Positions 17,526-26,449 of a stretch of DNA of 49,408 nt are shown here, in pieces. Both the position numbers and the translations under genes were made by a program. This DNA comes from Lactobacillaceae bacterium (GTDB lineage Bacteria; Bacillota; Bacilli; Lactobacillales; Lactobacillaceae), in the NCBI GenBank assembly GCA_031289615.1, contig JAITPD010000005.1, positions 1 through 49,408 of the forward strand. Reading direction: 5' to 3'. The notes under the pieces are model-generated. The model saw only the letters and a list, made by a program, of their open reading frames with translations, was not told where the DNA came from and searched no databases. The first letter of the stretch is position 1, and each line of letters opens with the position of its first letter.

Positions 17526-18986
17526 TTACAATATTGGTGAAACCAACCGAGACAGCTGTTGCAAAAAATGCTTCCAAAATGGCTGCCGTGCAAAGTACTC
17601 AGAATCTAATTTTGTTGATTTTTGCATATCAATTTCAAAAGTTTTCTCGAGCGCTCCAGCAATTTCCCGATCATACATAAACGCGTTGGCTTCAAAGTTC
17701 AAAACAAATGAACGAATATCCATGTTAGCTGAACCAACCGAAGCAATTCGGCCATCAATGCTCACCATTTTCGCGTGCAAGAAGCCATTATCATAACGAT
17801 AAATTTCAGCTCCAACATCTAACAACTGAGAAGCATACCACTCTGTCGCCCGATATACAAACGGATGGTCGGGCATCGCTGGAATCATCAACCGCACTCG
17901 AATACCTGATTGAGCCGCCATTCGCAAAACTTCTAAGACAGCCTGATCTGGAATAAAGTAAGGTGACTGGATTGTAATACTTTCAGCAGCCGTTGCAAAC
18001 ATCTTTAGATAGCCCGTTTGAATTTGCTTATCCGAATTATCCGGGCCCGAAGAAACGATCTGAATCGCCGTCGTATCCTTGCTAGTTGCACGACTCTTTG
18101 GAAAATAATCATCAGAAAAAGTCAGTTGTTGCTTCCGCGTCGTTGCATTCCAGTCTGTGAAAAAACGTGATTGGATTGCCAAGACAGCATCGCCTTCAAT
18201 CCGCAAATGAGTATCACGCCAATAGCCAAACTTTTTACTCTTGCCTAAATATTGATCACCAACGTTTAAGCCACCAATATAGCCGATATTTCCATCAATA
18301 ATCACCAACTTACGATGATCTCGGAAATTCATTCGAAAAGTAATTGGTACATACCGCGGCGCCATAAACGGCAGAACTTGCCCACCAACATCTTTGAGGC
18401 GCTTCCACATCTTAGCGTGCCGGCCATGCGAACCCCACTGGTCAAACAAAACTCGGACACGCACGCCCTTTTTGGCCTTCATGACTAACAAGTCAACCAG
18501 TTCATTACCGATCTCATCATCGTAAATTGTAAAATATTCGAGATTAATGTGGTGTTTTGCATTTTGAATATCGTCAAAGAGCTGATCGAATTTTTTGCGT
18601 CCATCTGTGAAGATTCGCACAGCATTATGAAAGGTCAAAATTGCCTCGTCATTTTGCAAAAAGAGCCGCACAAAGCTACTTTCTTCCTCAAAATGATGGG
18701 TTTGTAATTCTGAATTTGCTAAACTTTTTTGATTTTCAACAATTTTGTCAATACCCAGCACTTCCTGGGTCTGCAGGCTAAAGATTTTGGCACTTGTTAG
18801 ATTACGCCCAACGAAAAGGTAAATGATGAAGCCAACAATTGGCAGACCGATTAACACCATGAGCCACGCCCAAATAGCAGTCACTTCACGCTTACCACGA
18901 AAAACGACAATGAACGAAAGAATCACGTTGATCGCCAAGATAGTAATTGTAATGATGTCGATGTCTAAATGTAGGAGCGTGTGCAT
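17526..18986 (-). CDS. cls: Cardiolipin synthase
   Basis: The protein has 486 residues, the usual length for bacterial Cls. Two N-terminal membrane segments (about 9-28 and 38-60) are followed by two phospholipase D HKD motifs: H224-R-K226 with DGNIGYIGGLN, and HAKMVSIDG with SVGSANMD near residue 404. It condenses two phosphatidylglycerols into cardiolipin plus glycerol. It stands alone, 36 bp upstream of ymfF, and may be co-transcribed with it. The start has AGAGG upstream. Confidence 0.96.
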   Translation of the reverse strand: MHTLLHLDIDIITITILAINVILSFIVVFRGKREVTAIWAWLMVLIGLPIVGFIIYLFVGRNLTSAKIFSLQTQEVLGIDKIVENQKSLANSELQTHHFEEESSFVRLFLQNDEAILTFHNAVRIFTDGRKKFDQLFDDIQNAKHHINLEYFTIYDDEIGNELVDLLVMKAKKGVRVRVLFDQWGSHGRHAKMWKRLKDVGGQVLPFMAPRYVPITFRMNFRDHRKLVIIDGNIGYIGGLNVGDQYLGKSKKFGYWRDTHLRIEGDAVLAIQSRFFTDWNATTRKQQLTFSDDYFPKSRATSKDTTAIQIVSSGPDNSDKQIQTGYLKMFATAAESITIQSPYFIPDQAVLEVLRMAAQSGIRVRLMIPAMPDHPFVYRATEWYASQLLDVGAEIYRYDNGFLHAKMVSIDGRIASVGSANMDIRSFVLNFEANAFMYDREIAGALEKTFEIDMQKSTKLDSEYFARQPFWKHFLQQLSRLVSPIL

Positions 18987-19083
18987 GCGACCTCTACCTT
19001 TCCGTCTAGTTTATTGTTTGAGTTTACCATAAAAGAAGGTGTGAAAAAAGGCACAGGACGTGATGAAAAAAATAATTTATTGG

Positions 19084-20286
19084 TCAATTTTGGAGTAACC
19101 AATCATAGACGCTAATCACCGGAACTCCTTCAATCGTATAAGGACTTGCTGATACCCCAGTAATCAGTAACTTTTGATACTGACCTGGTAGCATAATTAG
19201 ATTATCAGTTTCACGGTCAGAAGTTTCTGGAATTTGCTGAGTTACTTGAACATACAAGATTTCATTTCCCTTTCTAGCAATGAAGTCAACTTCAGTATCA
19301 TTAACAAGCTGTCCCACATCGACCTTATATCCTCGACGTTTCAACTCAATATAAACTATATTTTCAAGCTCACTTCCCCTATTTTCACCAAACTTTCCCA
19401 AAGCAATATTTCTCAATCCAGTATCTGCCACGAAATACTTCGGCTTATTTTTTAGATATTCTTTGCCACGAATATCGTATCTACTAGCAATATAAAATAA
19501 AAATGAGTCCTTTAATGAATCCAGGTAACGTGCCACAGTTGGGACGGAAACTTTGAAACCAGCTGATGTTAAAGTATTACTAATCTTATTCACACTGATA
19601 ATCTGACCAACGTTGAACATCAAAAAGCGACTAATTGCCTGCAGTGTTGTCACATCCTTAACGGCATGATGCTGACCGACATCGTTTAGTAAGATAGAAT
19701 CAAAAATTCCACTTAAAATTGTATCTTTAAGTCTCTGATCTGCAAGTACAACTGCAGGAAATCCACCATATTGTCGATATTCCATAAACATCTCAATAAT
19801 TTTTCGTGTATCGTTTGTCTCAATCTGCTTGAAATCTAAAAATTCTTTGAACGACAGTGGATACACTTCAATTGATACAAAGCGGCCCGTTAACAGAGTC
19901 GCGTATTCACCTGCTAACAACTGAGCGTTTGATCCAGTAACTGTAATATCGCTATCAAAGCTAACCCGTAAACCATTGATAACTGCTTCCCAACCCTGCA
20001 CGAATTGAATTTCATCAAATAAATAATACATTTTCACGTCTTTACTAGAATGCTCTACCAGATATTGACTTAAAGTTTCCTCTGTTAATAATTTATACGA
20101 CTCCAAAGCTTCAAAGTTGATATATATAATTTGTTCTTCAGGTACTTTGATCGAACGTAGATAATCGCGATACATCAACAATAATGATGATTTACCCGAT
20201 CTTCTAATTCCAGTGATTGCTTTGATAAATTCACTATCTTTAAAACTAAGCAATTCATCCAAGTAAGCTTTTCTTTGCACTATCAT
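19084..20286 (-). CDS. AAA ATPase of the DUF4143 family
   Basis: The protein has 400 residues. Residues about 20-160 form an AAA_14-type ATPase: Walker A in TGIRRSGKSSLL, Walker B-like YYLFDEIQF, then TGSNAQLLAGE and the LTGRFVSIEVYPLSFKEFL motif characteristic of this family. The C-terminal DUF4143 part has a nuclease-like fold pattern (GSELENIVYIELKRRGY, then TEVDFIARKGNEILYVQV). Such genes are widespread in accessory regions and their function is unknown. The leader contains an unusual array of AT-rich half-sites (see 20300-20449). GAGGA lies 7 nt before the start. Confidence 0.93.
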   Translation of the reverse strand: MIVQRKAYLDELLSFKDSEFIKAITGIRRSGKSSLLLMYRDYLRSIKVPEEQIIYINFEALESYKLLTEETLSQYLVEHSSKDVKMYYLFDEIQFVQGWEAVINGLRVSFDSDITVTGSNAQLLAGEYATLLTGRFVSIEVYPLSFKEFLDFKQIETNDTRKIIEMFMEYRQYGGFPAVVLADQRLKDTILSGIFDSILLNDVGQHHAVKDVTTLQAISRFLMFNVGQIISVNKISNTLTSAGFKVSVPTVARYLDSLKDSFLFYIASRYDIRGKEYLKNKPKYFVADTGLRNIALGKFGENRGSELENIVYIELKRRGYKVDVGQLVNDTEVDFIARKGNEILYVQVTQQIPETSDRETDNLIMLPGQYQKLLITGVSASPYTIEGVPVISVYDWLLQN

Positions 20287-20299
20287 CTGTTATCCTCGC

Positions 20300-20449
20300 T
20301 GTTTTTGTTAAATTTATTTTAAAAAAGGTTGTAATTTGTTATTTTGTTAAAATTATTTTATGAAACTATTGTATTTTAGTTTTTATTAAATTTATTTAAC
20401 AAAAACGATTTATTTAACTTATTATAAAAGTTATTTAACAAAAATGCAA
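20300..20449 (-). promoter_or_regulatory. Promoter and AT-rich half-site array of the DUF4143 gene
   Basis: On the minus strand a promoter TTGCAT-17-TATAAT (-35 at 20449-20444, -10 at 20426-20421) is followed by a leader of about 128 nt. The half-site TTTTTGTTAAAT occurs twice in one orientation (once inside the promoter spacer) and near-copies of its complement ATTTAACAAAAA occur about three times downstream (near 20302, 20343 and 20380). This looks like a multi-site operator, perhaps autoregulatory. Confidence 0.65.
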
Positions 20450-20522
20450 TATTCCGAATTTTTAATATATTACACTATTTATTTGGCATGACGACAGCGA
20501 AATTAACTCCTATGATTAATTT

Positions 20523-20641
20523 AGTTGTTCTAGTGAAACTACTTTGCCCATTTTTTCACTGGCGTGGTCGCCTTTCGATGAAGATAGTAAGTGGCGACAC
20601 CTTAACTTAAATGAGCAAGATGTTTCATAACTAGAACAACG
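20523..20641. repeat. Nested palindromic repeat element, copy C (deleted core)
   Basis: The outer arms GTTGTTCTAGT (20524-20534) and ACTAGAACAAC (20630-20640) pair perfectly. The left core runs through TTTCACTGGCGTGGTC to GATAGTAAGTGGCGACACC and then jumps to the right-end sequence AAATGAGCAAGATGTTTCAT. All the middle modules are missing. The gap 20287-20734 otherwise holds the ATPase promoter array and a terminator. Confidence 0.75.
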
Positions 20642-20652
20642 CGTGATTTATA

Positions 20653-20685
20653 CAAAAAAATCAGTAGACAAAAGCGTCTGCTGAT
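20653..20685 (-). terminator. Rho-independent terminator of the oxidoreductase gene
   Basis: On the minus strand ATCAGCAGAC and GTCTACTGAT pair almost perfectly and are followed by seven T's. Confidence 0.92.
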
Positions 20686-20734
20686 CAACTCCACCACAAT
20701 GTTTTACACTGCATTATTTACAAATCTGTCTTAA

Positions 20735-21679
20735 TTAAAAGGTCAAAACAACTTTGCCACGGACAGATTGGCTTTCAACTATTTTTTGACCCGCAATTAA
20801 ATTAGCCAAATTAAATGGCTTGACCTCAGCAACGGCAACCTTGTAGTCACCTGTACTCAAGTGCTCCATCAACTTAGTCAACACATCCGTAGTAGATTGC
20901 ATGACATAATAGTCACCTGTAATCTTCTTTGCATCACGCGCTGTCTTTGCTTCATCATTCAAGGGAACTGTAGAAACAATCCGACCTCCAGCTTTCAAAA
21001 CCTGCATAGAACCTACAGCATTATTTCCACCAATAATTTCCACCACTGTATCCAACGAATTTTCAGGAATGACGTCCGTAAATTTTTGCTTAGTAAAATC
21101 AATTACTTCAATCTCCGCATTCAACTCATGCAAATAATCAACATCAGTCGGCAAAGCGGTCGTATAAATTTTTCCAGCGCCACGATACAAAGCAGTTTGC
21201 AAAGCAGCATAACCAACTGCGCCTGCACCACCATGAACCAAAATCGATTCGCCTGGTTGCAAATCAAGAGCATCAACTACAGCTTGATATCCGGTTTGAC
21301 CACCTAACGCTAATGCAGCTGCATCTGTAAACGCCACATTAGCTGGCAAATGCCCTGTTTGCTTGGCATCAACGACTGCGTATTCAGCATAACCACCCGT
21401 ATGTGGAACTGCAACTACGCGTTCACCAACTACAAACTCATTGACATCCGATCCAATGGCTTCAACTACGCCTGCAATCGTAGAACCACTGATGGTATCT
21501 GCTGTTGCAACGCCACCAAAAGCCCCGCTCCGAAACTTTACATCGTATGGATCCATCGCAATTGCTTGTTGCTTGATTAAAACTTGTCCTGCTCCAACGA
21601 CTGGCTTTTCAACTGTAGCTTCCCGAAAAACACTGGTATCACCAAATGTATCAAAGACGATTGCGTTCATTTTTGTCAT
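20735..21679 (-). CDS. NADP-dependent quinone oxidoreductase-like protein (MDR superfamily)
   Basis: The protein has 314 residues, a typical length for zinc-independent medium-chain reductases. An N-terminal GroES-like domain (about 1-120: VGAGQVLIKQQAIAMDPYDV) is followed by a Rossmann domain with VHGGAGAVGYAALQTAL at about residue 150. The zinc-ligand cysteines of alcohol dehydrogenases are absent. It probably reduces quinones or enones with NADPH, but the substrate is not visible. AGAGG lies 8 nt before the start, and a strong terminator follows. It stands alone between repeat copies C and D. Confidence 0.9.
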   Translation of the reverse strand: MTKMNAIVFDTFGDTSVFREATVEKPVVGAGQVLIKQQAIAMDPYDVKFRSGAFGGVATADTISGSTIAGVVEAIGSDVNEFVVGERVVAVPHTGGYAEYAVVDAKQTGHLPANVAFTDAAALALGGQTGYQAVVDALDLQPGESILVHGGAGAVGYAALQTALYRGAGKIYTTALPTDVDYLHELNAEIEVIDFTKQKFTDVIPENSLDTVVEIIGGNNAVGSMQVLKAGGRIVSTVPLNDEAKTARDAKKITGDYYVMQSTTDVLTKLMEHLSTGDYKVAVAEVKPFNLANLIAGQKIVESQSVRGKVVLTF

Positions 21680-21782
21680 GTTATCTGCCTCTTTATTAAC
21701 TTAATATTTTCACCTACCATTGTCATCCCACAATCCAGGTAATGCAAATTAAAAGGCCTTGTTTGATAATTTTTAATGCCTT

Positions 21783-22158
21783 AATATTTTTATGAAACAC
21801 CTTGTTCATTTTTCACTGGCGTGGTGGCTTTTCGATAATGATAGCAAGTGGCGACACGGTCCCATTCGAATACCATTTTTGCAAAATGAGTCGAATTGGT
21901 GCCGCTACCTCGCTTTAAGAAGTGTGCACAAAGGCGTTTTGAGCTGTCGGGATACCCGTTCTGTAAGCAACAAGTTGCAACAGAAACACAGGGCAGGCGA
22001 TTATTTCTCAATTTGCTGCCAAAGCGTAGCGACGTAGTGATTTGAGAAATAATCTTATAACCGAAGCTCAGCCTTTGTAAACACGATGATCACCTACTAT
22101 CATTATCTCAACCCATCACGCTTTAAATTAAATGAACAAGTTGTTTCATGAAAATATT
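21783..22158. repeat. Nested palindromic repeat element, copy D (with middle module)
   Basis: The outer arms AATATTTTTATGAAACACC and the complement of the right-hand TTGTTTCATGAAAATATT match at nearly every position. The internal hairpin is CATTTTTGCAAAATG, as in copy A. Between the CGCTACCTCGC core and the CACCTACTATCAT core an extra module is inserted. It has arms CACAAAGGCG/CAGCCTTTGT and an inner 13-bp stem GATTATTTCTCAA (21999-22011) with TTGAGAAATAATC (22042-22054). A small extra hairpin CTGTAAGCAAC/GTTGCAACAG is unique to this copy. Gap 21680-22208 holds nothing else. Confidence 0.85.
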
Positions 22159-22208
22159 TTGCTCAGTTCGATCAACTCCAAACCAAGCAAAATAACAAAA
22201 CCAATTTT

Positions 22209-23120
22209 TTACATTGGTGCAAAAAATAGCAACGCACACAAAATAAATAGTGAAATGAAGATTGAGAGCGAGCTCGTCAGTCCCACCTTCCCTTCGTCGC
22301 TACCAAACTCGGTCGCTTGCATCACGCCCAAGTTACCCACAGGCGTCAACAGCGCAAAGAGCAACGCAAACTTAAATGGTGCGGCAAACGGCAAGAAGAA
22401 CCAGCACAAAGCCGCAATCACAGCGTTAACAACATACCGCACGCTCAAAACTTGAAGCGCGAGTTTTAGATAACCCTTCTTAATCTTGAATTGCAAGAAT
22501 AGGCCGATCACAAACATTGATAGGAACGAATTTGCTTGGCTCAAAAACGCTAGGGGATGATTCAAAACAGCGGGCAATTGTAAGCTAAAGAGCGACAACA
22601 AAATACAAATTAAATAACTGACAAACGGAGGTGACTTGAGAAGTTTTTTGACAGTATCCCAAACCTTTGGCGCCGCACCCTTTTTGGCAATCGCGCGGTC
22701 AAGCATAATTGTCGTCGGCCCAACCACCATGATGGCGTTTCCGATGTCAAAGATCCCGATAAATGGCACGGCTGCTGGCAAGACACTCGCAAGAAACGGA
22801 ATTCCGAAATTACCAATGTTGTACCCGCCCATTGTGTAGATGCTAAATGCTCGCGTCGTGTCCGGTTGCTTTCTGGTCAACGTCAATGAAACCAAGTTAA
22901 AGAAGATGTTTAGCCCGATTCCCAGTAAAATGAACGTGAAAAAAACTGCGTCGATTTTAAATTCGCGCACGGATGCTAAAAGAGTGGCTGGCAATGTGAT
23001 ATTTAAGACAATTTTGGATATGACGAATCCATCTTCGGTTTTTAGGAGGCCGAATTTCTTAAATCCATATGCTAAAAAGATTGTAACAATAAATGAAAAT
23101 GCACTAATTATTGAGTTCAT
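22209..23120 (-). CDS. AEC-family transporter (auxin efflux carrier/malate permease type)
   Basis: The protein has 303 residues and about ten hydrophobic helices in the two-fold pattern of AEC permeases, with the family-like NITLPATLLASV near residue 40 and GGYNIGNFGIPFLASV near 110. Members carry organic acids such as malate; the substrate here is unknown. There is no ribosome-binding site before the ATG. Instead a perfect -10 box ends 7 nt upstream, so the message is predicted to be leaderless. The next in-frame Met is far downstream, which supports this start. Confidence 0.9.
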   Translation of the reverse strand: MNSIISAFSFIVTIFLAYGFKKFGLLKTEDGFVISKIVLNITLPATLLASVREFKIDAVFFTFILLGIGLNIFFNLVSLTLTRKQPDTTRAFSIYTMGGYNIGNFGIPFLASVLPAAVPFIGIFDIGNAIMVVGPTTIMLDRAIAKKGAAPKVWDTVKKLLKSPPFVSYLICILLSLFSLQLPAVLNHPLAFLSQANSFLSMFVIGLFLQFKIKKGYLKLALQVLSVRYVVNAVIAALCWFFLPFAAPFKFALLFALLTPVGNLGVMQATEFGSDEGKVGLTSSLSIFISLFILCALLFFAPM

Positions 23121-23127
23121 AATTGTT

Positions 23128-23156
23128 ATTATATTCAGATTGATTTAAAAATTCAA
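23128..23156 (-). promoter_or_regulatory. Promoter TTGAAT-17-TATAAT of the AEC gene, predicted leaderless
   Basis: On the minus strand the -35 TTGAAT (23156-23151) and -10 TATAAT (23133-23128) are separated by exactly 17 bp. Transcription would begin at or next to the start codon at 23120. Confidence 0.75.
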
Positions 23157-23172
23157 CGAACGAAAGGTAAGT

Positions 23173-23203
23173 GAAAACACCCGCTCGATTGAAATCGGGT
23201 GGG
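23173..23203 (-). terminator. Terminator of the restriction-modification operon
   Basis: On the minus strand CACCCG and CGGGTG form a 6-bp GC-rich stem with an inner CGA/TCG extension, followed by TTTTC. It lies about 45 bp after the small ORF at 23246. Confidence 0.85.
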
Positions 23204-23245
23204 TGCTCATTTGGAATTGAAGTAATTTGGTTGGACTTTGTGAAT

Positions 23246-23404
23246 TTATTCTAATCCAGCAATTTTGCGTTGCTTACGATTGGCTTCATCGGCGACGTAT
23301 TTCATCACCATCTTAAATTCTTTAGCCGAGGCATTTTCTGACAAATCAGAAATACTCTTATTATACTTATTAACAATTTGATCAATTTTTTCTTGTTCAG
23401 TCAT
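23246..23404 (-). CDS. Small acidic/basic helical protein downstream of hsdR
   Basis: This 52-residue ORF begins MTEQEKIDQIVNKYNKS and ends KQRKIAGLE. GGAGG lies 9 nt before its ATG, a strong reason to call it real. It is predicted to be almost entirely helical and charged, with no membrane segment. It lies 45 bp after hsdR and before the operon terminator, so it is the last gene of the hsd operon. I do not recognise the family. Its place suggests an accessory role in restriction or Kiwa-like defence, by inference only. Confidence 0.7.
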   Translation of the reverse strand: MTEQEKIDQIVNKYNKSISDLSENASAKEFKMVMKYVADEANRKQRKIAGLE

Positions 23405-23449
23405 CTAATTCATCCTCCAATCGCTTTAAATCATAAGTTAATCGCGCCA

Positions 23450-26449
23450 CTAACTCTCCTGTAAACTTGCATAGACATCCCCGATAAACACATCCGCAAT
23501 CCGTTTTTTAAACTGTGGATTATTTAGCAAAGCCCCAAAGAAATCTTGATTATTGTTATAACCTTGCGTCAAAGCATCATCAAGTTCATTCTCGACTGAA
23601 AACTTAAAATCATTTTGATTATTAACTTTAGCTGAGCGCTTCAGCTTATCATTCTTCTTAAGCAAATCACGAATCGCCATCGCACCATGCGCGCCAACAT
23701 CCCCATCAATACTTAAATTAAGTTGCTCATTCATCTCATCAATAATCTCAGATAATCTTCTTTCTTGATCTTCGGTAATATCGATCTTCCCTGGCTTATT
23801 AAGCTTAACGCCAGTGTCTCCATCTAGGTCTGGATTAGAAAACTCTTGCTTGTTACTCTGATTCACATAATCAACAACAATTTTATCAGCCACCGTAAAG
23901 TCATTACCACCCAAACGGACATCAATTTCCTTAACTAGCGCCAACTCATAATTATAACGTTCATGCAGGCGTTCATTTGCAAACACAGTTGCTTGAATTA
24001 AAAAACTATAGGTCCGCAAAAAGTTACGAATTGCCCGCTTAATTTCAAGTTGCTTTTCCTCATCTTCGCGCTTAATAATTCGGTAAGCGCTATCCAACAA
24101 TGACTGCATCTTTGCTTTTTGAGGAGCCAAACGTTTGTCTTGATACAAAAATTCATTAAACTGATGAATAATTTCATCATCTAAAAAGCCGTATTTACTA
24201 ATTTGACGATCAAGTTCTACCACGTCACTTGGTGAAATTTGCTCGCCCAGTGTTGTCACTGTAAAGTATGGCTTAAATGCTGCTTGAATATCATCATAGC
24301 TATTTTTAAAATCAAGCACAAAAGTCCGTTTGTTGTAACCTTGCACTGTCCGATTTAAACGAGACAATGTCTGAACTGCAGCCACATCGCGCAATTTTTT
24401 ATCTACATACATCGCAACTAATTTAGGTTGATCAAATCCGGTTTGATATTTATTAGCAACAATCAAAACTTGATAATCATCGCCATCAAAAGTCTTTTTT
24501 AGATTATTTTCCGAAATACCGTTGATTCCTGGCTCTGTGTATTCTTGACCGTCAAGCGCCACCACACCTGAAAAAGCAATCAAAGCGTTGACAGAAGTAA
24601 TCCCATGCGATTGAGCGTACTTATCAAATGCCTGCTTATACTTAACTGCAGATTCTCGTCCTGACGTGACAATCATCGCCTTGCCTTGTCCACCTAATTC
24701 ATTAGAAACGTGCGTTAAGAAATGGTCAAGAATGATTTCGACCTTACTAGTGATATTTTTATCATCGTGCTCAACGAATTTAGCAATCTTACGTTTCGCA
24801 ACAGAATTCTTCAACTCAGGATCATCTTCAACATTCTTATTGAGCTTATAGTATGTGTCATAGGTGACATAATTATTTAGGACATCCATGATGAACCCTT
24901 CTTCAATCGCCTGCTTCATACTATACAAGTCAAACGCCTGCTTGCTTCCATCAGGTTGCGTTGTTCCAAACAATTGCAGTGTCGTCGCTTTTGGTGTCGC
25001 TGTGAAGGCAATTACGGAAATATTATCTTGCTTACCAGTTCGTGCCAACTCGTCTTCAATCGCATCACCGACAGATATTTCTTGCTCTTCGCCTGGATTA
25101 CCGAATTCATCTTCTTCAGTCAACACTTGGCTAACAGCACTCATATAAGAACCAGTCGTTGACGAATGGGCTTCATCAATAATCACAGCGAAATGCTTTC
25201 CAGCAGTCTCGCCAACACCAAAACCGGCTTTCATAATGGCGTTAAATTTGTGAATCGTGGTCGCGATGATCTTAGTATTTCCAGCTAATGCATCAGCCAA
25301 GTCACTAGAGTGCATGCCTTCTTTAAGAACTTTAACCACTCCTGCTTGGTGATCAAGTCCTAAAATTGCATCTTGTAGTTGCCGATCAACGACAATTCGA
25401 TCAGTCACAATTAAAACAGTATCAACTACAGATTTATCATCAGCATCATGCAGGCTAACTAAGCTATGAGCTAGCCACGCAATCGTATTAGTCTTACCTG
25501 AACCTGCCGAATGCTGAATTAAATAGTTGCTTGCTGTATGATTAATCTGCATATCATCCAAAACTCGTGTCACAGCCCTGATTTGCTGGAAACGTGGAAA
25601 AATCAATCGTTCACTTTCCTTTTTCTTACCAGTTTTGGGATCTTCGGTTTTCTTGTGCTCCAAAAAGATAAATCGTTCAATTAAGCGCATGATATTTTCT
25701 TTGGTCCAAGTTTGTTCCCAGAGATAACTTGTTTCAAAACCATTGGGATTAGCTGGATTACCTGCTCCCTGGTCGACTCCTTCACCGTTTCCAATATTGA
25801 ACGGCAAAAAGTAAGTGTCGTTGCCTTTGAGTTCAGTCGTCACGTAAACTTCGTGCAAATCAACCGCAAAAGCTGCTAACACACCAGCTTTAAATTTTAG
25901 TAATCGTGTTTTATAATCGCGCGTTTCTTTCCATTGCTTGATTGCATACTCAACGTTCCAGCCAGTTGAAGTAGTGTTTGACTTGAGTTCCGCAGCAAAA
26001 ATTGCAAGTCCGTTAACAAATAAAACAAGATCGAGGCGTTCTTTACTATCGGTATAATGAACTTCTTCCATGACCGAAAATATGTTGGCCTGATATAATT
26101 CATTAGCTTTATTGCTAAAAGTCGTGGCTGGCTTCGGATAAAGTAAATCTAGTTTACCGTTTTCCAAGTACACACCATTCTTTAGCACTTCAAGCAAGCT
26201 TGAACGATTAATTTCGATATTAATTTGGTTAATGATCGTTTCACGTGTTTTGTCGCCGTATGACTTGGTGAGTTTTTCAATTAGTTTAGGTTGAGTTGTA
26301 GTCAAAAATTGCCATAACAGGTCTGGATCCATGGCAGTGCGGGTGTCGAAGTTTTCGTCTTTACGTTTAATGAAGCCATTGTTGTCGACTAAATAGTTGA
26401 GGATGTCTTGTTGAAATTCGTAGCGTTCATCTAGGTGGTATTTAGGCAT
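23450..26449 (-). CDS. hsdR: Type I restriction endonuclease, HsdR subunit
   Basis: The protein has 999 residues. The nuclease domain shows D140 in RLDLVLFVNG and E154-L-K156 (PD-(D/E)xK pattern). The helicase motor shows Walker A AGSGKT at 315-320, IIDEAHSS near 420, and FTATPK near 480, with a motif VI-like region LSRLNRT. HsdR pulls DNA and cuts it when the target is unmethylated. AAAGGAG precedes the ATG, and the start overlaps the end of the kwaA-like gene by 8 nt. Separation of hsdR from hsdM-hsdS by three other genes' worth of sequence (two of them Kiwa-like) is unusual. Confidence 0.97.
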   Translation of the reverse strand: MPKYHLDERYEFQQDILNYLVDNNGFIKRKDENFDTRTAMDPDLLWQFLTTTQPKLIEKLTKSYGDKTRETIINQINIEINRSSLLEVLKNGVYLENGKLDLLYPKPATTFSNKANELYQANIFSVMEEVHYTDSKERLDLVLFVNGLAIFAAELKSNTTSTGWNVEYAIKQWKETRDYKTRLLKFKAGVLAAFAVDLHEVYVTTELKGNDTYFLPFNIGNGEGVDQGAGNPANPNGFETSYLWEQTWTKENIMRLIERFIFLEHKKTEDPKTGKKKESERLIFPRFQQIRAVTRVLDDMQINHTASNYLIQHSAGSGKTNTIAWLAHSLVSLHDADDKSVVDTVLIVTDRIVVDRQLQDAILGLDHQAGVVKVLKEGMHSSDLADALAGNTKIIATTIHKFNAIMKAGFGVGETAGKHFAVIIDEAHSSTTGSYMSAVSQVLTEEDEFGNPGEEQEISVGDAIEDELARTGKQDNISVIAFTATPKATTLQLFGTTQPDGSKQAFDLYSMKQAIEEGFIMDVLNNYVTYDTYYKLNKNVEDDPELKNSVAKRKIAKFVEHDDKNITSKVEIILDHFLTHVSNELGGQGKAMIVTSGRESAVKYKQAFDKYAQSHGITSVNALIAFSGVVALDGQEYTEPGINGISENNLKKTFDGDDYQVLIVANKYQTGFDQPKLVAMYVDKKLRDVAAVQTLSRLNRTVQGYNKRTFVLDFKNSYDDIQAAFKPYFTVTTLGEQISPSDVVELDRQISKYGFLDDEIIHQFNEFLYQDKRLAPQKAKMQSLLDSAYRIIKREDEEKQLEIKRAIRNFLRTYSFLIQATVFANERLHERYNYELALVKEIDVRLGGNDFTVADKIVVDYVNQSNKQEFSNPDLDGDTGVKLNKPGKIDITEDQERRLSEIIDEMNEQLNLSIDGDVGAHGAMAIRDLLKKNDKLKRSAKVNNQNDFKFSVENELDDALTQGYNNNQDFFGALLNNPQFKKRIADVFIGDVYASLQES

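Noticed and set aside
21790..22037. Overlapping ORFs of about 73-81 codons on both strands near 21800-22030
   Set aside because: Both fall in repeat copy D and reflect its inverted repeats; similar ORFs in other copies are broken.
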